A DNA stretch of 64,000 nt from positions 175,741 through 239,740 of the forward strand of contig NZ_STGI01000008.1 in the NCBI RefSeq assembly GCF_004804275.1, in the 5' to 3' direction. The translations under genes were made by a program, and so were the position numbers. Shown here piece by piece: positions 17,684 to 26,518 of this stretch (positions are counted from its first letter, which is position 1; every line of letters starts with the position of its first letter). Source of the stretch: Herbaspirillum sp. ST 5-3. GTDB lineage: Bacteria > Pseudomonadota > Gammaproteobacteria > Burkholderiales > Burkholderiaceae_D. The notes below the pieces were generated by a model. The model saw nothing but the letters and a program-made list of their open reading frames with translations, searched no databases and was not told the DNA's origin.

Positions 17684-18134
17684 AACAGTCCTATCTGTAA
17701 ATTTTTTGAAACTGGTCTGATTTGAAGCCGGGGTGAAGGACGGGGACGATAGGGACATAACCATGCCCTGCACACACAACCCGCTGCAAAGCCTTGTATT
17801 TTAAGACAATCGGGTGTTTCTAACAAACCGAAGTTAGACAGAATACGAATAAGCAAATGTGACGAATTCGGGAAGCTACCAAGGCGAAAAGGGTTATTGG
17901 TTGCCTGCGGGGTCCTGTCCATCGCGCTTTTTTTTGCAGCTATGACAATTCCGCATCGTTTTATTTGTCGCAAGTCGGCAATCCTCCTACAAGATCGGCA
18001 GAAAACATGGACATCGAGACCTCCATACAGTTGAATTATTTGCTGTGGCCATTTGAAATTAAATCAAGCGGAAAGCGCACATGATGCCGGTGCGATTGGG
18101 GTAGACTCTGAAACCTGTCATCAAGGGGACATTC
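17684..18134. other. Intergenic region between fdxA and lutC
   Basis: About 450 bases, AT-richer than the surrounding genes, holding divergent promoters for the fdxA and lutC transcripts. No ORF with ribosome-binding site and no clear hairpin seen. Confidence 0.5.
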
Positions 18135-18797
18135 ATGGACACTTCAGCAGCACGCAAAGCCATTTTCAGCCGTATTCGCCAGGCGCAGAATCGACCTGTC
18201 GAGCCGACACAAGCCGAGCGTGATGCCGTCCGCGACTACATCAACGCGCATTCGCAAGGTCCACGGCCGTCGATCGGCTCCGATCTGATCGAGCGATTCA
18301 AGCAGCAAGCGCTCCGCATGTCAGACACGGTTGATGAAGTGGTATCTCTCAATGAGGTGCCGGCCGCGGTCGCGCGCTATCTGGACAGTGTCGGCGTGGC
18401 GAAGCAGGCGATTGCATGGAAAACCCTCGACAGTTTTGCGTGGGGCGAGGCCGGGGTGCAGGTGGAATTTCGCGCGCCGCGCAACGAAGACCTGGTCGGC
18501 ATCACCGGCGCCTTTTGCGCCGTCGCGGAAACGGGCAGCCTGATGGTGCTGTCCGGGCCTGACACCTATTCGTCTGCCAGCCTCTTGCCGGAGACGCATA
18601 TTGCGATCGTCGCTGCATCCCGCATCGTCGGCGCCATGGAGGATGCATTTGCCCTGGCCCGCAACGAACACGGTGAATTGCCGCGTGCCGTCAACTTCAT
18701 TTCCGGACCGTCCCGCACCGGCGATATCGAGCAGACCATCGTACTGGGCGCGCATGGTCCTTACCGCGTTCACGTCATCGTCGTTAGCGCCGCCTGA
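18135..18797 (+). CDS. lutC: LutC/YkgG family protein, lactate utilisation
   Basis: 220-residue protein of the LUD domain family (LutC/YkgG). Together with LutA and LutB it forms an iron-sulfur complex that oxidises L-lactate to pyruvate. Visible: SVGVAKQAIAW, the glycine-rich VGITGAFCAVAETGSLMVLSGP, LLPETHIAIVAASRIVGAMEDAF, and the C-terminal NFISGPSRTGDIEQTIVLGAHGP, the family signature. Start ATG 18135 with AAGGGGACATTC before it. Unusual: lutA and lutB lie 23 kb further on at 41995-44135, whereas the three genes are normally adjacent. Confidence 0.92.
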   Translation: MDTSAARKAIFSRIRQAQNRPVEPTQAERDAVRDYINAHSQGPRPSIGSDLIERFKQQALRMSDTVDEVVSLNEVPAAVARYLDSVGVAKQAIAWKTLDSFAWGEAGVQVEFRAPRNEDLVGITGAFCAVAETGSLMVLSGPDTYSSASLLPETHIAIVAASRIVGAMEDAFALARNEHGELPRAVNFISGPSRTGDIEQTIVLGAHGPYRVHVIVVSAA

Positions 18798-18997
18798 CCG
18801 GCAAACCCGGCCGGCGTTCATCGCTGGCACGCAGGCCCGGTGACTTGCGGAACACAAGGCCGGTTTCAGGACCTCGGGGCAGAGTAGGCGCTGCGCTGGC
18901 CGCGTGTACGCGTTATTGCTGATTGCGCGCAAAGACATTCCCGCTAAAATTGTCATTTCTCAGAATAAATATTCCAATGATTCCAAGGAGACCGGTC

Positions 18998-20398
18998 TTG
19001 CGACATTTCACTGCATTGTCAGCCTTTTGCGTTCTGCTGCTTGCCCAGCTTGCCTGTCCGTCTGTCGCGTTCGCCGCAGGAGGGTTTACGGGGCCCGTCG
19101 TCGCGAACATTCCGATGGAATTCATCCTGTTCGCGGCTGTCCTGTTTTTCATCGCATTCGTGCATGTCAACACGATGGTGACAGCAGTGACGGGCGCGCT
19201 GGTCATTTCCGTCTACAAGATCGTGTTCTCGCCATTCAGCGAAGGCACTGGCGTCGGCGGGTTGGTGGCACACTTCGGGCATGAATGGGTCGTCCTCGGC
19301 AATCTGCTCGCATTGCTGTTGGGCTTTGCGCTTCTGGCCAAGCATTTCGAACGCAGCGAGATTCCCGCTGTTTTGCCCAACTACATGCCGGACGACTGGA
19401 AGGGCGGGTTCGTATTGCTGGTCCTCGTGTTTATCATTTCATCCTTCCTGGATAACATCGCGGCGGCCATGATCGGCGGTGCGGTCGCGCACACCGTCTT
19501 CCGCGGCAAGGTGCACATCGGTTACCTTGCGGGCATTGTCGCAGCGTCGAACGCCGGCGGAGCCGGCAGCGTGGTCGGCGACACGACCACCACAATGATG
19601 TGGATTGCCGGTGTTGCGCCAGCCGAAGTGTTTGAAGCCTATATCGCGGCGACCGTTGCCCTGCTGATCACCGCTATTCCGGCATCGCTGCAGCAGCATG
19701 CTTATTCGCCGATCACGAAGGATGCGCAGAAAGGCGCGCGCGTTGACTGGACTCGCGTGGCGATTGTTGCCTTCATTCTTGTTGCAGCGATCTGCGCCAA
19801 CCTGTTGCTGAATTTGAAATTCAATGAATGGTCCGATGCGTTCCCATTCCTCGGCCTCGCGGTCTGGCTCGCGATCTTGCTGAGCGCGCCGCTGCGCCGC
19901 CCCGACTGGAACGAGTTGCCGGGTGCCTTGCGCGGCTCGATTTTTCTGTTGTCGCTGGTGTGGTGCGCATCGATGATGCCGGTTGAGAAACTGCCCGAAG
20001 CTTCCTGGATGAGCGCGTTGGCGCTGGGTTTCGTGTCCGCGGTGTTCGACAACATTCCCTTGACGGCATTGGCCTTGAAGCAAGGCGGTTTCGATTGGGG
20101 CTTCCTGGCATATGCCGTCGGCTTCGGCGGCTCGATGATCTGGTTCGGTTCGTCCGCGGGAGTTGCATTGTCCAACATGTACCCGGAAGCAAAATCGGTA
20201 ACGCTCTGGCTCAAGCATGGCTGGCACGTTCTGGCTGCTTACGTGGTCGGTTTCTTTGTGCTGCTGACGGTATGGCATTGGCATCCGGGTTCGCAGTTGC
20301 GCGGCGCGGTGCAGCCGGCGCATGAGGCGAAGACGGTCTCGGCGCTGGGTGGTGGCACGACTGTGCAGGCAGCACCGGCCTCGGGAATCAAACAGTAA
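18998..20398 (+). CDS. NhaD-type Na+/H+ antiporter / ion transporter superfamily permease
   Basis: 466-residue membrane protein of the ion transporter superfamily (NhaD/CitM type). A signal-like first hydrophobic segment ends at SVAFAAGG; about 11-12 further helices follow. The conserved loops SSFLDNIAAAMIGG and ASNAGGAGSVVGDTTTTMMW match the NhaD pattern, where the second repeat has FVSAVFDNIPLTALAL. The start is probably TTG 18998, which has a perfect AAGGAG eight bases upstream; ATG 18977 is the alternative. It would exchange Na+ (or Li+) for protons or carry a carboxylate. The tail after the last helix is disordered. Substrate not certain. Confidence 0.8.
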   Translation: MRHFTALSAFCVLLLAQLACPSVAFAAGGFTGPVVANIPMEFILFAAVLFFIAFVHVNTMVTAVTGALVISVYKIVFSPFSEGTGVGGLVAHFGHEWVVLGNLLALLLGFALLAKHFERSEIPAVLPNYMPDDWKGGFVLLVLVFIISSFLDNIAAAMIGGAVAHTVFRGKVHIGYLAGIVAASNAGGAGSVVGDTTTTMMWIAGVAPAEVFEAYIAATVALLITAIPASLQQHAYSPITKDAQKGARVDWTRVAIVAFILVAAICANLLLNLKFNEWSDAFPFLGLAVWLAILLSAPLRRPDWNELPGALRGSIFLLSLVWCASMMPVEKLPEASWMSALALGFVSAVFDNIPLTALALKQGGFDWGFLAYAVGFGGSMIWFGSSAGVALSNMYPEAKSVTLWLKHGWHVLAAYVVGFFVLLTVWHWHPGSQLRGAVQPAHEAKTVSALGGGTTVQAAPASGIKQ

Positions 20399-20424
20399 GA
20401 CGGACTTGCCGGTACGCCGGCGAA

Positions 20425-20459
20425 CAACGCGGCCGACGGATAAACCGATCGCCGCGTTG
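20425..20459. other. Hairpin between antiporter and PHA-system gene
   Basis: CAACGCGGC (20425-20433) pairs perfectly with GCCGCGTTG (20451-20459); loop 17 bases, no T-run. Possible weak terminator or mRNA end structure. Confidence 0.35.
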
Positions 20460-20513
20460 ACTGGCTATGCTCCTCCGAATATCCTTAACAGGGTTTAATC
20501 AAGAGGATAGGGC

Positions 20514-20798
20514 ATGGCCGATATCAACATCACCCACACGCATAAGTTACCCCACAAGAAAGCAAAAGCCGCAGCGCAAAAAGTGGCCGAACAATTGGCC
20601 GAGGAATACGACATGGCTTCCGAGTGGGAGGGCGACGTGTTGATCTTCAGGCGCACCGGGATCTCGGGATCGCTGACGATCTCCTCGCAGGAGGCGACAA
20701 TCGAAATCCAGCTGGGATTTCTATTAAAGGCATTCGCGCCGGCGATCGAAGAAAAAGTTTCAGCGAAAATGAAGAAGGTCTTCAGCGGAAAGGCCTGA
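20514..20798 (+). CDS. Polyhydroxyalkanoic acid system family protein
   Basis: 94-residue cytoplasmic protein of the PHA_gran_rgn family (PF09650), often found near PHA genes, with no precise known function. Visible: the N-terminus ADINITHTHKLPHKKAKAAAQKVAEQL with its helix, then beta strands (WEGDVLIFRRTGISGSLTIS, ATIEIQLGFLLKAFAP) and a basic C-terminal helix (EEKVSAKMKKVF). Start ATG 20514 with AAGAGGATAGGGC upstream. It is convergent with the acyl-CoA-binding protein gene. May help with granule formation or regulation. Confidence 0.87.
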   Translation: MADINITHTHKLPHKKAKAAAQKVAEQLAEEYDMASEWEGDVLIFRRTGISGSLTISSQEATIEIQLGFLLKAFAPAIEEKVSAKMKKVFSGKA

Positions 20799-20860
20799 CA
20801 TCTCATGAGGCAGGCACGCACCTGTATCGCTCATCAAGCATCATTTGCGCGCTGGAGATC

Positions 20861-21115
20861 TCAACCCTTCAACTCCGCGATCAGGTCGATATACTGCTGC
20901 ATCGCTTCTTCCTTCGACGTCCCCTTGAGTCCATCCCATGCATCGTACTTTGCTCGGCCGACCATGTCGGTAAAGCCGGGGCGCTTGCCTTCGACATCGC
21001 CCGTACTGGCCTGCTTGAACAAGGCGTAGATTTTCAACAGCGTCATGTTGTCCGGACGTTCGGGCAGATTTTTGGATTCGGCTACCGCCTTGTCGAAGAG
21101 GGCCTGCAGGCTCAT
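20861..21115 (-). CDS. Acyl-CoA-binding protein
   Basis: 84-residue ACBP, a four-helix protein that binds long-chain acyl-CoA esters in the cytoplasm. Signature parts: SLQALFDKAVAESKNLP, LLKIYALFKQASTGDVEGKRPGFTDMVGRAKYDAWDGLKG, and the final TSKEEAMQQYIDLIAEL. Size and motif agree with the family. ATG 21115 is preceded by AAGGAGAACGTG; a GTG one codon upstream is less likely. It is divergent from the wax ester synthase gene, so an acyl-CoA buffering role for that enzyme is plausible (inference). Confidence 0.95.
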   Translation of the reverse strand: MSLQALFDKAVAESKNLPERPDNMTLLKIYALFKQASTGDVEGKRPGFTDMVGRAKYDAWDGLKGTSKEEAMQQYIDLIAELKG

Positions 21116-21249
21116 CACGTTCTCCTTGTGGATGTAAATAAAACGGTGTTAGTGTCGTATCTCTTGCGTTATCTAAAAGCGCCGAGAGTGCGGAACAACA
21201 TAACATAGAAAAATCTGCCAAAAAAGAAAAGCTCTAGAGGGGGTACTCG

Positions 21250-22704
21250 ATGTTGTCTGAAGCTGTGCCGGCGCTGCGCCGGGAAAAGATGTCCACTGTC
21301 GATACCGCATGGTTGCGGATGGATTCGGACAGCAATCTGATGATGATTGTTGCGGTGCTGATGTTCGACAAGCCGATGGACACGCGCCGCTTCCGGGAAA
21401 TCATTCAGACGCGCCTGCTTTCCTACAGCCGTTTTCGCAGCAAGGTCGTGCGCGACATGACCGGCGGTGCGTGGTGGGAGGAGCAGCGGGTCGATCTTGA
21501 TCATCACATCCTGCACTACCGCTTGCGATCCGCAGGTGCGAACAACAAGGCATTGCTGGAGCAGATGGTGAGCCGGCTGTCGGCAACACCCCTCAGCCTC
21601 GCCAGGCCTTTGTGGCAGATGCATTTGATCGACAACTGCATTGGCGAGGACGGCAAGACCAGGCAGGCCATCGTCATTCGCATTCATCACTGCATTGCCG
21701 ACGGAATTGCGTTGGTCGGTGTGTTGCTGTCGATGTTCGACCAGGCGCCGGATGCCGTCGACCGCCGTGCGCCAAAGAGCGCGGTCGCCCTTGATGAGGA
21801 AGACAATCCCTGGATGCATCTCATGCAGCCGGTGACCAAGAGCATGGTCACTGCGATCAACTTGTCGGCGAGCGTGTGGAGCAAATACATGTGGATGCTG
21901 GCCGATTCGAACAAGCTGATGGGCCGTCTGTCGGACATGGGCAACAAGGCCGGCCGCTTGACCATTGATGCGATCAAGCTTCTGGCCATGCCGGATGATT
22001 CCCGCACCCGCTTGAAAGGGAAACCGAAGGGAACCAAGCATGTCGCCTGGAGCGAGCCGGTGCCATTGAATGAGATCAAGGTGATCGGCAAGGCGCTTGG
22101 CGGATCGGTGAACGATATCCTGATGGCCAGCGTCGCCGGCGCGATCGGAGCGTATCTGCGTTCCAAGGGCGACTCTGTGCCGGGAAAAACCGATTTGCGC
22201 GCGATGGTGCCTGTGAACCTGCGCAAGGCAGGCGATGAGCATAAACTCGGCAACGCGTTCGGGTTGGTGCCGCTGGTTTTGCCGATCGGCATGGAAGATC
22301 CGATCGAGCGCCTGAACGAAGTACGGCGGCGCATGGATGAGCTGAAAGGCGGGTACCAGGCACTGGTCGCGATGGCGGTGCTCGGCGTATTGGGTGCGAC
22401 GCCCAAGCAGATGCAAAACGAAATCCAGAATTATTTTGCGAAAAAAGCGACTGCAGTCATGAGCAATGTGCCTGGGCCGCAGACACCGCTATACCTTGCC
22501 GGCAGCCAGCTTGACCAGATCATGTTCTGGGTGCCGCAGTCGGGTGATATCGGCCTGGGCGTATCCATTCTGAGCTACAACGGATGCGTGCAGTTTGGCC
22601 TTGTTACCGACGATGCCATTGCGAGCGATCCGCATGCGATCATTCAACGGTTTGCGCCGGAATTCGAAAAGCTGGTGCTGCTTGCGTTGATGTCGGAATG
22701 GTAG
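21250..22704 (+). CDS. Wax ester synthase / diacylglycerol acyltransferase (WS/DGAT)
   Basis: 484-residue acyltransferase of the bacterial WS/DGAT family, which esterifies fatty alcohols or diacylglycerol with acyl-CoA to storage wax or triacylglycerol. The catalytic motif HHxxxDG is present as HHCIADG (about residues 153-159). Other conserved parts are the N-terminal DTAWLRMDSDSNLMMI, PLWQMHLID, the NDILMASVAGA region and VMSNVPGPQTPLYLAG. Start ATG 21250 after an AGAGGGGG stretch. The acyl-CoA-binding protein is divergent from it. Whether it makes wax esters, triacylglycerol or something else cannot be decided from the sequence. Confidence 0.92.
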   Translation: MLSEAVPALRREKMSTVDTAWLRMDSDSNLMMIVAVLMFDKPMDTRRFREIIQTRLLSYSRFRSKVVRDMTGGAWWEEQRVDLDHHILHYRLRSAGANNKALLEQMVSRLSATPLSLARPLWQMHLIDNCIGEDGKTRQAIVIRIHHCIADGIALVGVLLSMFDQAPDAVDRRAPKSAVALDEEDNPWMHLMQPVTKSMVTAINLSASVWSKYMWMLADSNKLMGRLSDMGNKAGRLTIDAIKLLAMPDDSRTRLKGKPKGTKHVAWSEPVPLNEIKVIGKALGGSVNDILMASVAGAIGAYLRSKGDSVPGKTDLRAMVPVNLRKAGDEHKLGNAFGLVPLVLPIGMEDPIERLNEVRRRMDELKGGYQALVAMAVLGVLGATPKQMQNEIQNYFAKKATAVMSNVPGPQTPLYLAGSQLDQIMFWVPQSGDIGLGVSILSYNGCVQFGLVTDDAIASDPHAIIQRFAPEFEKLVLLALMSEW

Positions 22705-22732
22705 CCCGCGCAACGGCAGGATTCTCCGCCGG

Positions 22733-22954
22733 CTAGTCCTCACTCGTACCGACGACGGCACTGCCGACGTTTACCGCTCCCTTGGCAACCGCGGTAGTCG
22801 CGCTGACTGCCGCGGATCCCGCCGTCACGCCGACGCTCACCGCGGTGCCGGCAATCGATGCCGCGGTGGTGGCGACGGTGATCACCGTACATCCGCTGAC
22901 CAAAAGCAGAAGCGCTGCACAAGCGCCGCCGACAAGAAATTTTTTCGAATGCAT
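22733..22954 (-). CDS. Small alanine/valine-rich lipoprotein
   Basis: 73-residue predicted lipoprotein. The signal sequence MHSKKFLVGGACAALLLLVSGC ends in a lipobox (LVSGC, Cys22), then a low-complexity mature part of Ala, Val, Thr, Gly and Ser (TVITVATTAASIAGTAVSV and so on) with an acidic end (TSED). The hydrophobic mature part suggests a membrane-surface or glycine-zipper-like function. Single gene, convergent with the wax ester synthase. Function unknown; reminiscent of small conserved hypothetical proteins in related bacteria. Confidence 0.7.
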   Translation of the reverse strand: MHSKKFLVGGACAALLLLVSGCTVITVATTAASIAGTAVSVGVTAGSAAVSATTAVAKGAVNVGSAVVGTSED

Positions 22955-23113
22955 GAACCCTGAATCCGGTGAGCGATCGCGCTGCGACCGCTATGTGGTG
23001 AAAGCTGTTTGTCACGTCGCTGGTAGCTACCGCATAGCCAGCCAGGCAATTCAGATGAGGCCAGCCTTCATTCCACCGGCTTCAGGACATTTAATGCTCT
23101 CGAGAAAGAGTCA

Positions 23114-23470
23114 TTACACGCCCAAAAGTTCCACTTCGAAAATCAATGTTGCATTTGGCGGAATCACGCCGCCGGCGCCGCGCGCGCCATAACCGAGCGA
23201 GGAGGGGATGATCAGCTTGCGCACGCCGCCGACTTTCATGCCCTGAACGCCTTCGTCCCAACCCTTGATCACATGGCCGGCGCCGAGCGGAAAATCGAAG
23301 GGATCGTTGCGATCCTTGCTCGAGTCGAACTTGCGGCCTGCGCTGCCGTCGGGATTTTGCAACCATCCGGTGTAATGCACGGTGACGTGCTGGCCCGCCT
23401 TGGCTTCGTCGCCGGAGCCGATCGTGGTGTCTTCATATTGCAGGCCGGAGGCGGTCATGATGGTGGACAT
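23114..23470 (-). CDS. FKBP-type peptidyl-prolyl cis-trans isomerase
   Basis: 118-residue single-domain FKBP, which speeds up proline isomerisation. Typical signature: [81 protein letters not shown]. No signal peptide, so it acts in the cytoplasm. The start is ATG 23470 with AAAGGAAAACC upstream; the long frame upstream has no similarity. Single gene, followed on the left by a lipoprotein gene in the same direction. Confidence 0.95.
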   Translation of the reverse strand: MSTIMTASGLQYEDTTIGSGDEAKAGQHVTVHYTGWLQNPDGSAGRKFDSSKDRNDPFDFPLGAGHVIKGWDEGVQGMKVGGVRKLIIPSSLGYGARGAGGVIPPNATLIFEVELLGV

Positions 23471-23800
23471 GGTTTTCCTTTGTTGTTTCGTTGAAAAGAT
23501 AGAAATTCTAGCAGGTAGGATGCGTGCCAACGCCATAACAAGCAGGCGTAGGCAAGTGTTGCCGAATTCCATTGTCACGAGCCTCCGCCGCAGCGCTTTG
23601 ACAGCATGGGCTGCATGGGATTCCGAGACGCGATGCCAGCGCCGGGCTCGGGTACTCGCTTGACGAAGGCTGCCTCGAAGCGGATCATCCACGCCGGCGC
23701 AATCATGCGTGACGAATGGGCGATGAATGAGCAGCGTCCGATTCTTGGGTTGAACTGACCTGCCGCGCATGTTGAACTTCGCAAAGAGAAAGGTTTCCTG
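23471..23800. other. Gap between FKBP and EI24 genes
   Basis: 330 bases of divergent upstream region for the FKBP and EI24 genes. No clear ORF, terminator or repeat seen. Short frames overlap it but have no ribosome-binding site. Confidence 0.5.
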
Positions 23801-24640
23801 ATGCGTCCTGTATTGATTGCCTTCGGGCGAGCAGTATTGTCCCAACTGCATTTCCGCATGCTGTTGCTGACGGTGCTGCCATTTGTGTTGTCCGTCGTAC
23901 TGTGGGGCGTGTTGCTGTGGCTCGGGTTGCAGCCCATGATCGATTGGCTGCACGCATACTTCGCCGATCATGGCGGCTTCAGTGTCGCGGGCGACGTGCT
24001 TGGCTGGTTCGGGCTGGGGGCCATCAAGACCGTTCTGGTTCCGCTGATTGCGATGTGGGTGCTGCTGCCGCTGATGATCCTGACAGCACTGATTTTCGTC
24101 GGAACGATGGCGATGCCGATGATCGTCCGGCATGTGGGGAACCGGCATTATCCGGATCTGGAGCGCCGCAGGGGTGGCAGCGTATGGGGCAGCGTCTGGA
24201 TTGCGATCTCATCATTCATTGTGTTTGCCGTGTTATGGCTGATCACTTTGCCGCTGTCGATGTTTCCACCACTGACCTTCGTGGTGCAGCCTGCGCTCTG
24301 GGGATGGCTGACCTATCGCGTGATGGCCTACGACGCACTCGCCGAGCACGCGAGCGCGCAGGAATGCAAGGACCTCCTGTACATCCATCGATGGCCCTTG
24401 TTCGTGATCGGCGCAATCACCGGCGCGATGGGCGCGGCGCCGACCTTGCTGTGGCTGGGTGGTGCGCTGTCAGTCATCTTCTTCCCCGTGCTGGCCGCCG
24501 GCGCCATCTGGTTGTATGTACTGGTGTTCGTGTTTACCGGCTTGTGGTTCCAGTACTACTGTCTCGAAGCACTCGCGCAGTACCGCGCTCTGAAAGCGAC
24601 GCGCGTCGACGCTTCGCAGCCGATCAAGGACATCAATTGA
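23801..24640 (+). CDS. EI24 domain membrane protein, CysZ-like
   Basis: 279-residue integral membrane protein of the EI24/CysZ family with about six hydrophobic helices ([23 protein letters not shown] at the start, [19 protein letters not shown], and so on). The family signature between helices includes [19 protein letters not shown] and [31 protein letters not shown], the latter typical of EI24. CysZ is a sulfate permease in enterobacteria, but no cys gene is near, so the substrate is not known. Start ATG 23801 with AAAGAGAAAGG before. Followed 66 bases later by a molybdopterin-binding-domain protein in the same direction, possibly cotranscribed. Confidence 0.85.
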   Translation: MRPVLIAFGRAVLSQLHFRMLLLTVLPFVLSVVLWGVLLWLGLQPMIDWLHAYFADHGGFSVAGDVLGWFGLGAIKTVLVPLIAMWVLLPLMILTALIFVGTMAMPMIVRHVGNRHYPDLERRRGGSVWGSVWIAISSFIVFAVLWLITLPLSMFPPLTFVVQPALWGWLTYRVMAYDALAEHASAQECKDLLYIHRWPLFVIGAITGAMGAAPTLLWLGGALSVIFFPVLAAGAIWLYVLVFVFTGLWFQYYCLEALAQYRALKATRVDASQPIKDIN

Positions 24641-24706
24641 GGTAGTAGCGCGGAAGGAATGCGTCGCCTGAGGCATAATGCGATTTTGTCAATCGCATTC
24701 ATTCCT

Positions 24707-25504
24707 ATGGCTATCGGGCTCATCATCATCGGCGACGAAATCCTGTCCGGCAAAAGGACCGACAAACATTTTCCCAAAGTGGTCGAACTGCTGAATGCGC
24801 GCGGCCTGCAATTATCGTGGGCGGAATATGTCGGCGACGATCGGGAACGGATCACCTCGGTCCTTCAGCGTACCTTTTCAAGCAACGACATCGTGTTTTC
24901 CTGCGGTGGCATTGGAGCCACGCCGGACGACCATACGCGCCAATGCGCGGCAGCGGCGCTGGGCGTTCCGCTGGTGCTGCATCCGGAAGCAAAGGCGAGA
25001 ATTCAGGAACGCATTGCGGACATGGCGCGTGAAGCGGGCAAGGAGCCTGATTTCAGCAAGCCGGACATGGCGCATCGTCTGAAGATGGGAGAGTTCCCGC
25101 AAGGCGCCGAAATCATTCCCAATCCATACAACAAGATTCCGGGATTCTCCGTACGTCATGGCGGCGGCGCACACTATTTCGTTCCAGGATTTCCGGAAAT
25201 GGCCTGGCCGATGATCGAGTGGGTTCTCGAAACGCAGTACCCGCATCTGTTCCAGCGTGTGCCGCGGCTGGAGAAGGCGGTACTCGTTTACGAAATTGCG
25301 GAATCAACCTTGACGCCCTTGATGGAAACCATCGAGGCGGAATTCCCGCAGGTCAAAGTGTTCAGCCTGCCGAGCGTGGGCAGCGCCACCGTCCGCAGAC
25401 ATATTGAGCTCGGCGTGAAGGGCGAGCCGTTACAAGTCAATGCCGCATTTGAAAAGATGTTGAATGGCCTGGATGCATTCAAGGCCGAATATCAGCGCAT
25501 CTGA
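24707..25504 (+). CDS. CinA-like molybdopterin-binding-domain protein
   Basis: 265-residue protein with an N-terminal MoCF_biosynth domain, as in CinA, MogA and MoeA. Visible: IGLIIIGDEILSGKRTDKHF (residues 3-22), FSCGGIGATPDDHTRQCAAAALGVPL, and LVLHPEAKARIQERI, which are the family's usual ligand-binding blocks. The C-terminal pncC amidohydrolase domain of full-length CinA is missing, so it is the short competence/damage-inducible protein A type. Start ATG 24707; an upstream TTG/ATG extension is not conserved. Precise substrate unknown; a pyridine-nucleotide recycling role as in CinA cannot be assumed. Confidence 0.87.
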   Translation: MAIGLIIIGDEILSGKRTDKHFPKVVELLNARGLQLSWAEYVGDDRERITSVLQRTFSSNDIVFSCGGIGATPDDHTRQCAAAALGVPLVLHPEAKARIQERIADMAREAGKEPDFSKPDMAHRLKMGEFPQGAEIIPNPYNKIPGFSVRHGGGAHYFVPGFPEMAWPMIEWVLETQYPHLFQRVPRLEKAVLVYEIAESTLTPLMETIEAEFPQVKVFSLPSVGSATVRRHIELGVKGEPLQVNAAFEKMLNGLDAFKAEYQRI

Positions 25505-25555
25505 GCAGCACGCTCGCGGCTGGCGTCGGCCGCGATGACGAACGACCGGTTCGGA

Positions 25556-25586
25556 TAAAAAAATGCCTCGGAAAACCGAGGCATTC
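25556..25586 (-). terminator. Rho-independent terminator downstream of phasin gene
   Basis: Reverse-strand hairpin: stem AATGCCTCGG / CCGAGGCATT (25562-25571 with 25576-25585), loop TTTT, followed by TTTTTTTA. It ends about 100 bases after the phasin stop and faces the 3' end of the CinA-like gene. Confidence 0.85.
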
Positions 25587-25647
25587 GAAGCGGTACCAGA
25601 TTGGAGGAGGTGCGTGAGGTACCGAGGAGATCGCTGCTAAAACTGCA

Positions 25648-25680
25648 GATTCCCGGCATCGATCAATGACGCCGGGAATC
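25648..25680 (-). other. Hairpin immediately after the phasin stop codon
   Basis: GATTCCCGGC pairs perfectly with GCCGGGAATC, 13-base loop. It stands 6 bases after the phasin stop and before the classical terminator, so it may protect the phasin mRNA 3' end; the following TGCAGTTTTAG gives a poor T-run. Confidence 0.5.
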
Positions 25681-25685
25681 GGGAA

Positions 25686-26252
25686 TTACTTCTTGCTGGC
25701 GCGGGAAGCTGCCTTCGGAGCCGCTTGCGCAAACTGGCCGACGGCGTTGTTCAGGTTGGATTCCAGTACTTCCACGGCTTGTTTCGTGGACTTGCTCAGC
25801 TGCTCGTAGCCGGCGTTGGCATTGCCGATGGCGGACTTCAACAGGGAAACTGCGTTCTCCGTGCCGGCCGGGGCGTTCTTGGTCACTTCCTCAACCAGTT
25901 CAAGCATTTTGCGGCTGGTTTCGGCGATTTGCGCTTCGGTGGCCTTGTTGAACTCGGCCTGTACGCCGGAAGCGATGGTGGCCAGATGACGGCCGTAGGA
26001 AAGCGCTTTTTCCGCGTTCGGTTGTGCTTGTGCAGCAGCGACCGCGATCCACTCTTGCGGATCCTTGGCCGAGAGGAATTGCTTCGCTGCAGCACTGGAT
26101 TCTTCCAGTGATGCGCGGGCGACGTTCAGATTCAGATCAAGCATTTTCTCGACACCCTCAAACGTCTTGTTGGTCAAGTTGGTGAGGAGCGCCAGCTGGG
26201 CTTCGAGGTTGGCTTTCGATGCGGCGGAAAATTGCTCGGGAATCGTGAACAT
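25686..26252 (-). CDS. phaP: Phasin
   Basis: 188-residue phasin, the major protein coating PHA granules. N-terminus MFTIPEQFSAASKANLEAQLALLTNLTNKTFEGVEKMLDL matches the phasin_2 family (PF09361), and the rest is an alanine/glutamate/lysine-rich amphipathic helix ending in APKAASRASKK. Start ATG 26252 has a clear GAAGGAGATCAAC ribosome-binding site. Single gene with its own promoter and terminator. Its promoter is flanked by inverted 19-base motifs that may bind a PHA regulator such as PhaR. Together with phaZ and the PHA-system protein it shows that the organism stores PHA. Confidence 0.96.
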   Translation of the reverse strand: MFTIPEQFSAASKANLEAQLALLTNLTNKTFEGVEKMLDLNLNVARASLEESSAAAKQFLSAKDPQEWIAVAAAQAQPNAEKALSYGRHLATIASGVQAEFNKATEAQIAETSRKMLELVEEVTKNAPAGTENAVSLLKSAIGNANAGYEQLSKSTKQAVEVLESNLNNAVGQFAQAAPKAASRASKK

Positions 26253-26313
26253 GTTGATCTCCTTCGGGAAAAGGTTATTGGCCAGATAATTCTGCGATAG
26301 GCATCACAAGGTA

Positions 26314-26388
26314 TTTTGTGCGACGCAACAATGCATATTTTACGGTCAAATCGTGTCGTGTCAACAAATATTGTTGCGTAGCACAAAA
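26314..26388 (-). promoter_or_regulatory. Phasin promoter bracketed by inverted operator copies
   Basis: Reverse strand: -35 TTGACA (26359-26364), 16-base spacer, -10 TAAAAT (26337-26342). On either side stands a 19-base word in inverted orientation: TTTTGTGCGACGCAACAAT (26314-26332) and, on the other strand, TTTTGTGCTACGCAACAAT (26370-26388), differing in one base. The left copy covers the expected transcription start. A repressor bound to both would block transcription; the PHA-responsive repressor PhaR is the natural candidate (inference). Confidence 0.6.
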
Positions 26389-26518
26389 AAGATGGCATCC
26401 AGATCAAGAAATTGGAATGAGGCAACTTTTTCTTGGCGGTTTTGCAACGCCAGGCTTCTCGGTCGGGAAATTTGGTGCATGCTAAACTCGCTCCTCCACT
26501 TTACGTACACGTCAACTC

